Below are positions 26,681 to 33,742 of a stretch of DNA of 33,742 nt, one piece after another (position 1 is the stretch's first letter; the number at the start of each line of letters is the position of its first letter). The stretch lies in contig CANFCX010000016.1 of assembly GCA_947445225.1 (NCBI GenBank), positions 1 through 33,742 of the forward strand, read 5' to 3'. Below the pieces are notes generated by a model that was not told where the DNA came from, ran no database searches, and was given only the letters and a program-made list of their open reading frames with translations. The DNA is from Rhodospirillales bacterium (GTDB taxonomy: Bacteria; Pseudomonadota; Alphaproteobacteria; CACIAM-22H2). The position numbers and the translations under genes were made by a program.

Positions 26681-27031
26681 ATGCCGGCACGCTCCGAAAC
26701 TTCGATCCTCATGGCCCAAAAGCGCTTCCTCAACGAAGTCGAACAAGGTATCCGCGCCGCCAACCGCGAGGTCGTCCACAAATTGATACCGACTTTGGAC
26801 AACGACAGTTTCTTCGGCCTGGCCGTGGCTGTCGCCAAGCTGCGCGCCAATTATCTGGAGGCCGCCTTACGCATGAGCCGCGCCAAGGAGCCGACCAATC
26901 CCGCGACCATCGCCGAATTGCGGACCAAACGCGAATTGTACGACGAGGGCCGCCTGGCCTTCGAGGCGTTGCAGCGGGCCATCGAGCGCGGTTACGTCGA
27001 CATCGCCGACGGGTCGGGTAAGGCGATCTAA
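26681..27031 (+). CDS. Small helical protein of unknown function
   Basis: ATG 26681 follows a purine-rich GGAAGGGA Shine-Dalgarno, giving 116 residues. The frame is open upstream to 26561, but the ribosome site supports the later start. The protein is almost all alpha-helical by composition: MAQKRFLNEVEQGIRAANRE, a short LIPTLDNDSFFGLAVAVAKL core, RANYLEAALRMSRAK, and a charged ELRTKRELYDEGRLAFEALQ helix ending in ERGYVDIADGSG. There is no signal peptide, transmembrane segment or cysteine. I do not recognise the family. It is convergent with the AsmA-like gene with an 8-bp gap between stop codons. The coding character and ribosome site make it a likely real gene. Confidence 0.7.
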   Translation: MPARSETSILMAQKRFLNEVEQGIRAANREVVHKLIPTLDNDSFFGLAVAVAKLRANYLEAALRMSRAKEPTNPATIAELRTKRELYDEGRLAFEALQRAIERGYVDIADGSGKAI

Positions 27032-27039
27032 CTGGCCGA

Positions 27040-30000
27040 TCACGGCCGCCGCTGTGGCGGAACCGGTTCGGTCTGGGGCTGCGCCCGCGGAACCCCGAGC
27101 AGACCCGGCAACAAATCCTGAATGATCGCGGCCGGCCCTTGCCGCTGTTCCTGCGGCAGGGCGCGCTGGAGGATGGCGCCGACACCCCGTTGCAACAGGA
27201 AGGCCTGAAGCTGCTGGGTCTCGAAAATCCGGCGCGGCGAATCGATCGGGCCCTCAAGGCGCATGAAAAAGGGCGGCGCGTTGGCGTGTTCGGTGAGGCG
27301 GAATTCGTTACGCAGGTCGAGCGTCCAGCGCGGCAGATCGATGGTGCCGGTGGCGCGGCCTTCGCCGGCCTGGGCGACGAATTTGATGTCGTTGGACGTG
27401 GCCACGCCTCGATCGAGGGCAAAGACGCCCGATAGCGACGAAAACCGCGTGCGCCCCCCACCCATGCCCGCGGCGATCAACGACAGAAGATCGGAGACCC
27501 GGTCCAGGCGTTTCAGTTGATCGCTGACGGCGGTCAGATCGAAACCCTCGATCGCTCCGTCATGGGCGGCGAAGCGGACCTCACCCTTGATGCTGGAGAT
27601 CAAGTCGGTCGGGCTGGCGCCGCCGGCTCCGAGGCCAAGGCTGACATCGAGCGTGCCGCCAACCAGATTGACGCCCCCGGTCGCGAGCAAAGCCTGGCGA
27701 ATATCGGCGCGGGTGAGCGCCGCCGTTCCTTGGGCCACGAACGCCGTGCGCGCATCGGCGCGGCCTTTCATTTCAAAAGCGCCGCCGAACAACACGCCGG
27801 TAAGCCCGTTTAGGTCGAGGATGCCGCCCTTCAAGCCCAAATCGAGCCGCGGCTTTTCCATGCGGAGTCGATCGAGGGACAAGGAATTCGCTTCGAGCTT
27901 GAGGTCGCCGTCGAATTCCTTGAGGAACCCCAGATCGAACGGCTCGCGCGACCAGCGGGCGGTTGGCGCCGGGGCCGGGGCCGGGGCCGGGCCGGCCGAG
28001 CGGCCGCCGCCGGCAATCGCGGACGCCGCCAAGGCGCCGCCCAGGAACGGCTCCAGCAACAGCTCGTCGCCGCTCAAGGCCATCGAGACTTTCGGCCGGG
28101 CATCGCGCAAATCCGCGCGGGCCGTGCCTTTGGCGTTCATCGGGCCTAGGCGCAGTGTCATGGTATCGACGTCGAGCTGCGAGTCCGTCCCTTTCACCGA
28201 AATCGCCAGCGCAAACGGTCCGTCGATCGCGGTCTGGCGGCCGGCCAGGCTCGCGACCAGTTGTTTGACTTCGGGATGCGCCGAATCGAGCCGCAGGGTG
28301 TAACGGGGCGCAAAAGGCACCAGGCCGGAGACCGTTCCCGCGATCTTGGTCTTGGCGCCGGCGACGATGAGGTCGGTGTCAACGGCCGTGGACAGCAAAT
28401 TGCCCTCGGCGCGGGCGGCGACGGTCAATGGCCCGAGCGCCAGACTCGGCGGCTCCTGCCCGAAAACCCGCATGAGGCGGTTGGTGTCGGGATGAGAAAT
28501 ATCGAGGTGAATGTCGTGGCGAAAGCCGGAGGCCAGATCGCCCAATTTGCCGGCGAACTTGGCCTTGCCGCCCGCCGCGGTCACGTCGATGTCCACCGCC
28601 GCCGATTGCAGGCTGCCCTCGAGACGCCCGTTCACCGTCGCCGGCCCGATCCCCGCCGGCAGCGCGTGACCGGCAAGGCGCGACAGGCGGGCAGCGTCGG
28701 CCGTCCGCACATCGATCTGGAGCTTCGCCGACGGCGCCGTGCCGTCCAGCCCGCCCACGGTGCCGCTCGCCTTCCCGGTAGCGCCGGCGAAATCCCGCAC
28801 CGCCAATTCACGAAGGTTCAACACACCGGCCTGCAACGTGCCGTCCAGGGCGAGGCCCTGGATCACTTCACCGCGGACGGTCAGATTGTCGACCCGCGCC
28901 TTGAGATTGGCGTCGAAACGTCCCGCGAGCGCGGAAAAGCCGCCCGGGGCTGACGCCGCCGTCGCAGCGGCGGGAGCCTGGGGCGCGGGCGTCGCGCCGG
29001 CGGCCGGTCTCGCCGGCAGATAGGCGTCGAGATTGAGCCGGTCTAAAATCAGATCGGCGCCGAAGGCCGGCCGTTGGCGCAGCGCGACCGCGACCCCGCC
29101 GGTCAGGCGGGACGCATCGACGTGAAGGTCGATCCCGGCGAGCTGCACCTCGCCGGGTGCGTAACGAAGGGTCGAGGCGAAGGAGAGTTTACGCAGGCGA
29201 TCCTGAGGCACGCCGCCGGTATCGACCTGCAGCCAATCGAGCAACCCGCGCAGATTGTCCGCGGCGGCTTCCACATTGCCCTCGAAGCGGGGTTGATCGC
29301 CGGCCATCGACAACACGCCGAACAGCGAGGCCTCGGAGCCGCCGGGCAATTGCGCGGTGGCCTGGTTGATCGTCAACGTGCCGCCGGTGATGGCGGCGTT
29401 GACCCGCAACTGGCGCACGACGCCGCGTCTGAATTCGATTCCATCGACCGTGAGGTCGAGGGCCGCTTCGATGCCGTTGGGCACCGTCAGGGACGCGGCG
29501 ATGCCGGCATCCAAGGCCCCCGCCGGGGCAGCCGGCGGCGAGGCCGCAAGCGGCCGGACGCCGCCGACCGGGCCGGGGGCCGGCGGCGGCGCCGCCAGCA
29601 GCTTGTCCAGGTCGACCCGGTTGACCGAAAGCGCGACATCCACATGAGCGATCTTGTCCAGCGTGAGGTTGGCGGCACCGGTGCCGCGTATATCGCCAAG
29701 CTGGAGGGCGATGTCGTCGACGGAGATCGACACGGGCGCGCCGGCGGCGACGGTCAGGGCCGCCTCGACGCTGAAGGCCTGGCGCAGGGCCGGCGGGGCC
29801 ACCTTGGCTTGACCAAAGGCGTCGATGAGCCCGGCCAGATCGCCGCCTTCGGCGCGCAGCCGCCCGGTCAGCTTGATCGAGTCGCCGGCGCGGAACCCAC
29901 CTTTGAAACTGGCCTTGGCCGAAACCGGCTTAACGTCGAACGACGCCCCGAACGACGAGTCCTGGCCATCGGCCAACAATCCGCTCAACACCTCGAACCC

Positions 30001-30615
30001 AACCGGGACACCACGCAAGAGCGCCTCGCCCGAGGCCTGGAAAGGCCCGCGCAGGGATTCGGCCCGCACCTGCGCGTTCACACCTTCGACCGTTTCCGCG
30101 GTCCCGCCCTTGGCGTCGCGATAACTGATGCGGCCGCGTTCGATGTCGAGCCGTTCCAGCCGAATCGGCGGCGCCGCGCCCGCCGGGGAGGCCGACCCGG
30201 CCTGGCCAACCGATGCGTTTGCGCCTGGCGCCGCGAAGCTCCAATTGGCGCGCCCGTCGGCCAGGATTTCCAGGTCGATTTCGGGCTCGACCAGGGTCAC
30301 GCTGTCGATTTCGATGCGGCCTTCGAGAAGGGCCGACCAAACGACGCTGGCCCGCAACGATTTGAGGCGCACCATGTCGGGCGTCGAGGCGCCGGAAAAA
30401 TTGGCCAGCCTGAGACCGCCGACCGCAAGGCGCGGCGTCGGCAACAGCGCGAGATCGACGTCGCCATCGATGCGAAGATCGCGGCCCGTGGCCTCGCGCA
30501 CGCTCTCGGCGATCACCGATTTGTAGGCGTTCCAGTCGAGAAAGCTCGGCACGACCAGGATCGCGACCAAGGCCAAGCCGAGCACCGCCGTTATGCCGAT
30601 TAGAAATCGCCTCAA
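27040..30615 (-). CDS. AsmA-family protein (large, envelope-associated)
   Basis: AsmA-like proteins are anchored in the inner membrane and reach into the periplasm, where family members affect outer-membrane assembly and lipid transport. The 1191-residue protein starts with an N-terminal transmembrane anchor (FLIGITAVLGLALVAILVVP) followed by SFLDWNAYKSVIAESVREAT and GRDLRIDGDVDLALLPTPRL, the signature AsmA start. A long beta-rich body carries proline/alanine linkers (for example PAPAPAPTARW). The C-terminal AsmA domain includes GEVRFAAHDGAIEGFDL, SLSGVFALDRGVATSNDIKF and PRWTLDLRNEFRLTEHANAP. The start is TTG at 30615, chosen because GGAGG stands 7 nt upstream and the anchor follows directly. 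It is nearly twice the length of E. coli AsmA. Partners are unknown. Confidence 0.9.
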   Translation of the reverse strand: MRRFLIGITAVLGLALVAILVVPSFLDWNAYKSVIAESVREATGRDLRIDGDVDLALLPTPRLAVGGLRLANFSGASTPDMVRLKSLRASVVWSALLEGRIEIDSVTLVEPEIDLEILADGRANWSFAAPGANASVGQAGSASPAGAAPPIRLERLDIERGRISYRDAKGGTAETVEGVNAQVRAESLRGPFQASGEALLRGVPVGFEVLSGLLADGQDSSFGASFDVKPVSAKASFKGGFRAGDSIKLTGRLRAEGGDLAGLIDAFGQAKVAPPALRQAFSVEAALTVAAGAPVSISVDDIALQLGDIRGTGAANLTLDKIAHVDVALSVNRVDLDKLLAAPPPAPGPVGGVRPLAASPPAAPAGALDAGIAASLTVPNGIEAALDLTVDGIEFRRGVVRQLRVNAAITGGTLTINQATAQLPGGSEASLFGVLSMAGDQPRFEGNVEAAADNLRGLLDWLQVDTGGVPQDRLRKLSFASTLRYAPGEVQLAGIDLHVDASRLTGGVAVALRQRPAFGADLILDRLNLDAYLPARPAAGATPAPQAPAAATAASAPGGFSALAGRFDANLKARVDNLTVRGEVIQGLALDGTLQAGVLNLRELAVRDFAGATGKASGTVGGLDGTAPSAKLQIDVRTADAARLSRLAGHALPAGIGPATVNGRLEGSLQSAAVDIDVTAAGGKAKFAGKLGDLASGFRHDIHLDISHPDTNRLMRVFGQEPPSLALGPLTVAARAEGNLLSTAVDTDLIVAGAKTKIAGTVSGLVPFAPRYTLRLDSAHPEVKQLVASLAGRQTAIDGPFALAISVKGTDSQLDVDTMTLRLGPMNAKGTARADLRDARPKVSMALSGDELLLEPFLGGALAASAIAGGGRSAGPAPAPAPAPTARWSREPFDLGFLKEFDGDLKLEANSLSLDRLRMEKPRLDLGLKGGILDLNGLTGVLFGGAFEMKGRADARTAFVAQGTAALTRADIRQALLATGGVNLVGGTLDVSLGLGAGGASPTDLISSIKGEVRFAAHDGAIEGFDLTAVSDQLKRLDRVSDLLSLIAAGMGGGRTRFSSLSGVFALDRGVATSNDIKFVAQAGEGRATGTIDLPRWTLDLRNEFRLTEHANAPPFFMRLEGPIDSPRRIFETQQLQAFLLQRGVGAILQRALPQEQRQGPAAIIQDLLPGLLGVPRAQPQTEPVPPQRRP

Positions 30616-30695
30616 CGAAATACCTCCAGCACGCCCGATGTGCGATCCGGGGCGCCCCGCCCGCGGGATCGGTTCTTGTCTAACACATGGGGACG

Positions 30696-30716
30696 CGCCG
30701 CGCCGTACGCGCGGCG
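30696..30716. terminator. GC-rich hairpin after the DUF1501 gene
   Basis: CGCCGCGC and GCGCGGCG form a perfect 8-bp stem with a 5-nt loop, 22 bp beyond the DUF1501 stop codon. There is no T-run, so termination is not certain. Confidence 0.3.
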
Positions 30717-30738
30717 TCGATGCGCCAGGGGCGCCCGA

Positions 30739-31923
30739 TTACACCAAGAACCCGACTTCGGCATGGGCGCGGCCAAGGACCGGAGCGGACTCCACGCCCC
30801 ACCAGCGGTTCAACACCGTCGCATATACGCTGCGGAAATCGACGGTGTGTTTGAGATCGCCATCGGCGAGGTCGGTCAGCGCCGGCTGGCGGCCATGGAA
30901 GCCGCCCTTGATGCGCGGCGCCATGATGAAATGCGGCGCCGCGGTGCCGTGGTCGGTGCCCTCGCTGCGGTTTTCCGCGGGGCGGCGGCCGAATTCCGAA
31001 TAGGTCATGACCAACACGCGGTCCCACATCCCGCTTTCGATCATCGCCAGGCGGAAGGCGGTCATGGCTTCGGCGACCTCGCGCAGCAACCGGTCATGGG
31101 TCGTCCGCTGGAAGCTGTGATTGTCGAATCCGCCTTGCGAAACCTTGACCACGGGGATGTCGAGGCCGCTGGCGACCAGCCGGGCCGCGTTCCGCATTTG
31201 GCCGCCGATGCCCGAACGCGGGAATTCCGTCTTGATGTTCATGCGCGCGAGGTTCTTTTCGATGTCGGCGCCGGCCGCCTTCGCCTCCGCCTGCACCCGC
31301 ATGACGTGTTCGAGAGCCGGATTGGCGCCAACGCCGCCAGGCATCTGCACCTGTCTAGCCTGGCGCGCGAACGTCGCCGGATCGTCCAGGACCACGACGC
31401 GGGCGTTGGTGCCCACCATCGGGCCGACATAGGGCCGGCCGAAGACCACGCCATCGGCCGCCGCCGATGGCCGCGACAGGCGGCGCAGCGCGAAATAACG
31501 CGCGAGCCAGCCTTCGTCGGCGAACTCGTCGCTGTTGGATCCGGTGTCCCAGATTTCGATCGACCGGAAATGCGACCGGTTGGGCTGCGGATAGCCGGTG
31601 CCGAGAACGACGGCCAACTCACCCTTGTCCCATACCGGCTGCAGCGCCTTGAGCGCCGGGTTGAAGCCGAGGGTATCGTTGAGGCGCAGCACGTCGGTCT
31701 TGGCGACCGCGAGTTTCGGGCGCAGCTCATAATATTTCGGGTCGGTGTAGGGCACGACGGTGTTCAGCCCGTCATTGCCGCCATTGAGTTCGATGAGGAC
31801 GACGGTCTGGCCGGCCGTGCTGCCGCCGCTGGGGCCGGTCTTGGGGGCGATGGCGCAACCCGCCGGCAGCAATCCGCCGAGTGCGAGCGTGCTCGCGCGG
31901 ACCAGGAAATCACGACGATTCAT
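30739..31923 (-). CDS. DUF1501 family exported protein
   Basis: The 394-residue protein starts with a twin-arginine signal, MNRRDFLVRASTLALGGLLP, and then AGC, which also fits a lipobox. DUF1501 proteins have an alkaline-phosphatase-like fold and are usually encoded beside a DUF1800 gene, as here; the function is not established. Family segments seen: VVLIELNGGNDGLNTVVPYT, GTGYPQPNRSHFRSIEIWDT, SQGGFDNHSFQRTTHDRLL, MTYSEFGRRPAENRSEGTDH and GTAAPHFIM. The gene starts 10 nt after the DUF1800 stop, so the two form an operon. Export folded through Tat suggests a cofactor or metal is inserted in the cytoplasm; that is inference. Confidence 0.92.
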   Translation of the reverse strand: MNRRDFLVRASTLALGGLLPAGCAIAPKTGPSGGSTAGQTVVLIELNGGNDGLNTVVPYTDPKYYELRPKLAVAKTDVLRLNDTLGFNPALKALQPVWDKGELAVVLGTGYPQPNRSHFRSIEIWDTGSNSDEFADEGWLARYFALRRLSRPSAAADGVVFGRPYVGPMVGTNARVVVLDDPATFARQARQVQMPGGVGANPALEHVMRVQAEAKAAGADIEKNLARMNIKTEFPRSGIGGQMRNAARLVASGLDIPVVKVSQGGFDNHSFQRTTHDRLLREVAEAMTAFRLAMIESGMWDRVLVMTYSEFGRRPAENRSEGTDHGTAAPHFIMAPRIKGGFHGRQPALTDLADGDLKHTVDFRSVYATVLNRWWGVESAPVLGRAHAEVGFLV

Positions 31924-31933
31924 GATGCCTCCC

Positions 31934-33403
31934 TCACTTCACTTGATAGGCCGGATCGAGCAGGATGCGCTCGATCATGACGCTGGGATCGCGCCCGTCG
32001 AAGACCGTCGCCACCGGCGCGGTGGCCAGCAAGATATTGGAGATCGCCTGCGGATTGCCGGCAAGCTGTGGGTTCATTTTCATCCAACCGGCGACGCCGA
32101 ATTGGCGGAGCGGCGGCGGCGGCCGGTTGGTCTCGACAGGATCGACCGCGGCCTGCATGGCCATCATCGCCTCCATCCCGGTCGGCGCGGCGACGTTGAC
32201 TTCCTCCCCACGCAGGAAACGGCCGAGGATGTCGCGCCGCTGAATCAACGTGTGTGTGCTGACCCAATTGATGCCGCCGGGCCAGCCCTTCACATTGGGC
32301 GGGTTGAGGATGTCCTGTTGCAGGCGCCGGCCGTAATCGACCAGCGGCGCGGTATCGGAGACCGGCATGTTGAGCATCCGGATGGTGCCGACCAAAAGAT
32401 CGACCGGAGATTTGACGAGCACCGCGCGATTGGCGGGCGCGAGGAAGGCCGGCGACAGCAACATCGCCTCGACCAGCGCGCGGATGTTGTAATCGCTCGC
32501 GCGGAAGATGCCGGCTAGGCGCTCGACCTCCTTCGGATCGGGATTGTCGGAAATCAGGCTCCGCCAAAGCTTTGCGGTGATGTAGGGCGCCACCTTGGGC
32601 TGGTCGAGCACGATGTTGACGATGTCCTCGCCGCCGAATTTGCCGGTGCGGCCGAAGACGGTCTTGGCGCCGTCGTCATGGTCGCGGGCGTTGAAGAAAT
32701 AGGTGCCGTTGGTTTCGTTGACCTGCCAACCGGTGAAGGCGCGCGCCGCTTCCTTGATGTCCTTTTCGGTGTAGTTGCCCTCGCCCAGGGTGAACAACTC
32801 GAGCAGCTCGCGGGCGAAATTTTCGTTGGCCCCGCCCTTTTTGTTGCTGACGTTGTCCAGGTATTTGATCATCGCCGGGTCCTTGGCGACTTCCATCAAC
32901 ATGGCGCGGAAGCTGCCGAAGGCGTGGCGGCGGAAAATCGCCTGTTGTTTGTACATCAAGTCCGGCTGCCGGACCTTGTCGAAGCTGGACGTGAAGTGAT
33001 TGTGCCAGAACAACACCATACGTTCGGTGAAGGGGGACGGCGTGGCGATCATCTCGCCATACCACCAGGCCTTTAGCGCCGCGCCCTCGCGATCGCGCGT
33101 GCGATTGAATTCCTGCTTCGCCAGATCGTCCTTGCTGCGGTATTGCCCTGGCCAATCCGGGCGGGTCGCGAGGAAGTCGGGCAGCTTGGTGAAAGGCTCC
33201 CGGCGCGCCGTGTCCAACAAGCGGCGGACGGCTTGTTCATGGGTCAGTTTGTCGAGCGCGGCGATGTCGTCCGGGCCGGCGCCGAAGCCGGTGCGCCCGA
33301 CCAGATGTTTGGCATCCGCGGCGGGCATGGCGGGGGCCGCGACCGGGGCCAAAACGCCGGCCAGAAGGACCAGGGAGACCCAGGACAAAGGATAGAACCG
33401 CAT
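31934..33403 (-). CDS. DUF1800 family exported protein
   Basis: ATG 33403 is preceded by AAGGAG at 8-nt spacing. It begins a Sec-type signal peptide, MRFYPLSWVSLVLLAGVLAP followed by VAAPAMPA, so this start is preferred over the one 20 codons upstream. The mature part of the 489-residue protein shows DUF1800 landmarks: HLVGRTGFGAGPDDIAALDKL, MVLFWHNHFTSSFDKV, NFARELLELFTLGEGNYTE and KDIKEAARAFTGWQ. Near the C terminus PPNVKGWPGGINWVST is also typical. Function is unknown. It is the first gene of a two-gene unit with DUF1501; both are predicted to be exported, by Sec here and by Tat for the partner. Confidence 0.93.
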   Translation of the reverse strand: MRFYPLSWVSLVLLAGVLAPVAAPAMPAADAKHLVGRTGFGAGPDDIAALDKLTHEQAVRRLLDTARREPFTKLPDFLATRPDWPGQYRSKDDLAKQEFNRTRDREGAALKAWWYGEMIATPSPFTERMVLFWHNHFTSSFDKVRQPDLMYKQQAIFRRHAFGSFRAMLMEVAKDPAMIKYLDNVSNKKGGANENFARELLELFTLGEGNYTEKDIKEAARAFTGWQVNETNGTYFFNARDHDDGAKTVFGRTGKFGGEDIVNIVLDQPKVAPYITAKLWRSLISDNPDPKEVERLAGIFRASDYNIRALVEAMLLSPAFLAPANRAVLVKSPVDLLVGTIRMLNMPVSDTAPLVDYGRRLQQDILNPPNVKGWPGGINWVSTHTLIQRRDILGRFLRGEEVNVAAPTGMEAMMAMQAAVDPVETNRPPPPLRQFGVAGWMKMNPQLAGNPQAISNILLATAPVATVFDGRDPSVMIERILLDPAYQVK

Positions 33404-33482
33404 GACATCTACTCCTTGAAGGACGCAGGTCTTGAGAACCACGCCGGGAGACGCAATTCCCAACTAGCGATAATAAGGCACG

Positions 33483-33494
33483 ATTGCCGGCAAT
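33483..33494. repeat. 12-bp perfect palindrome upstream of the DUF1800 gene
   Basis: ATTGCCGGCAAT lies 80 bp before the DUF1800 start codon, beside the AT-rich TTATTATCG (minus strand) that could be its -10 region. It is short enough to arise by chance. Confidence 0.3.
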
Positions 33495-33649
33495 GCAGCA
33501 GTGACCGGCATCACGCCCCCGCCGGGAAGCGTTGACAGACCCGCCATCAGGGGCGATGTTCCCGGGGGTGAGCGGGTCTCCTCAACATCCCTCGCCGGCC
33601 GGCGAAGAGAGCTATGCGCGGAAGTTGGTGACGGCGTGACGGGGTAAGG

Positions 33650-33707
33650 CGGCGTATCGTGGGGGTGTTCGACGCCTCCACTTCTCCAGCAAAGGAGTGA
33701 TACGCCG
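33650..33707. repeat. Inverted repeat around the leader of the partial right-edge gene
   Basis: CGGCGTATC (33650-33658) and GATACGCCG (33699-33707) are perfect 9-bp arms 40 bp apart. The right arm directly follows the AGGAG ribosome site and reaches the first base of the GTG start. In RNA it could sequester the start region. Confidence 0.55.
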
Positions 33708-33742
33708 TGACCGACAATAGCATCCTCAAGTTCACCCAGCCA
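33707..33742 (+). CDS. 5' end of a gene cut by the window edge, possibly an IS256-type transposase
   Basis: GTG 33707 follows AAAGGAG at a good distance and opens a frame through the last base, giving 12 residues, (M)TDNSILKFTQP. The short N terminus and leader are reminiscent of IS256/Mutator-type transposases, but 12 residues cannot prove it. No terminal inverted repeat or target duplication could be established within the window. Confidence 0.4.
   Translation, partial: MTDNSILKFTQP

Noticed and set aside
33532-33560. A plus-strand promoter for the right-edge gene starting with a perfect TTGACA at 33532
   Set aside because: At 17-bp spacing the -10 position reads GATGTT, a poor match, so it is not supported as a promoter.
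33547-33735. A 62-codon minus-strand frame at the right edge
   Set aside because: It lies antisense to the leader of the partial plus-strand gene, has Arg/Pro-rich low-complexity composition and no family pattern.

Overview
The window is about 33.7 kb of GC-rich chromosomal DNA with the gene content of a free-living alphaproteobacterium. Supporting signs are a NadQ-type regulator next to nadABC, a DUF2852 membrane protein, GltB/GltD of the bacterial NADPH type, an AsmA-like protein and long alanine- and arginine-rich coding frames. A Rhodospirillales-like host is my inference; there is no rRNA or other taxonomic marker. I saw no tRNA, rRNA or CRISPR array. Nearly all the DNA is coding, and the genes are housekeeping or envelope functions plus several uncharacterised families.

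Layout. (1) 20-2739, minus strand: a UbiD-family decarboxylase whose C-terminal domain is present twice in tandem, preceded by a cysteine-motif protein of unknown function. (2) 2712-7300, plus strand: nadQ, a Nudix-like repressor with a degenerate catalytic box, then an intergenic region with a sigma70-like promoter and two matching palindromes, then nadA-nadB-nadC with overlapping stop/start codons, which makes the de novo NAD pathway from aspartate. (3) 7342-7764: a solitary small flagellar-rod-like protein. (4) 7777-13899, minus strand: gltB-gltD, glutamate synthase. (5) 14350-19065: a small plus-strand ORF, and on the minus strand a MacA-MacB-outer-membrane-factor tripartite exporter, with an AsnC/Lrp-type regulator divergent from it (19439-19993). 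(6) 20024-26364, minus strand: glyoxalase I, two paralogous pentapeptide-repeat proteins, an Atm1-type ABC exporter interrupted near its end by an in-frame TAG, a DUF2852 protein with a strong promoter, operator and terminator, and a TetR regulator. (7) 26681-30615: a small helical protein of unknown function convergent with a 1191-residue AsmA-like protein. (8) 30739-33403, minus strand: a DUF1800/DUF1501 exported protein pair. (9) The right edge carries the first 12 codons of a plus-strand gene that may belong to an insertion sequence.

The best-supported regulatory circuits are NadQ on nadABC (two near-identical inverted repeats 53 bp apart, one in the promoter and one against the ribosome binding site) and TetR on DUF2852 (a 25-bp inverted repeat at the start point of a promoter with a perfect TTGACA -35 box). 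The most unusual items are the duplicated UbiD C-terminal domain, the amber codon in the ABC exporter exactly where the family has Ser after AHRL, and the two-cap pentapeptide-repeat paralogues around that exporter. All function names come from reading motifs by eye; no database search was run.
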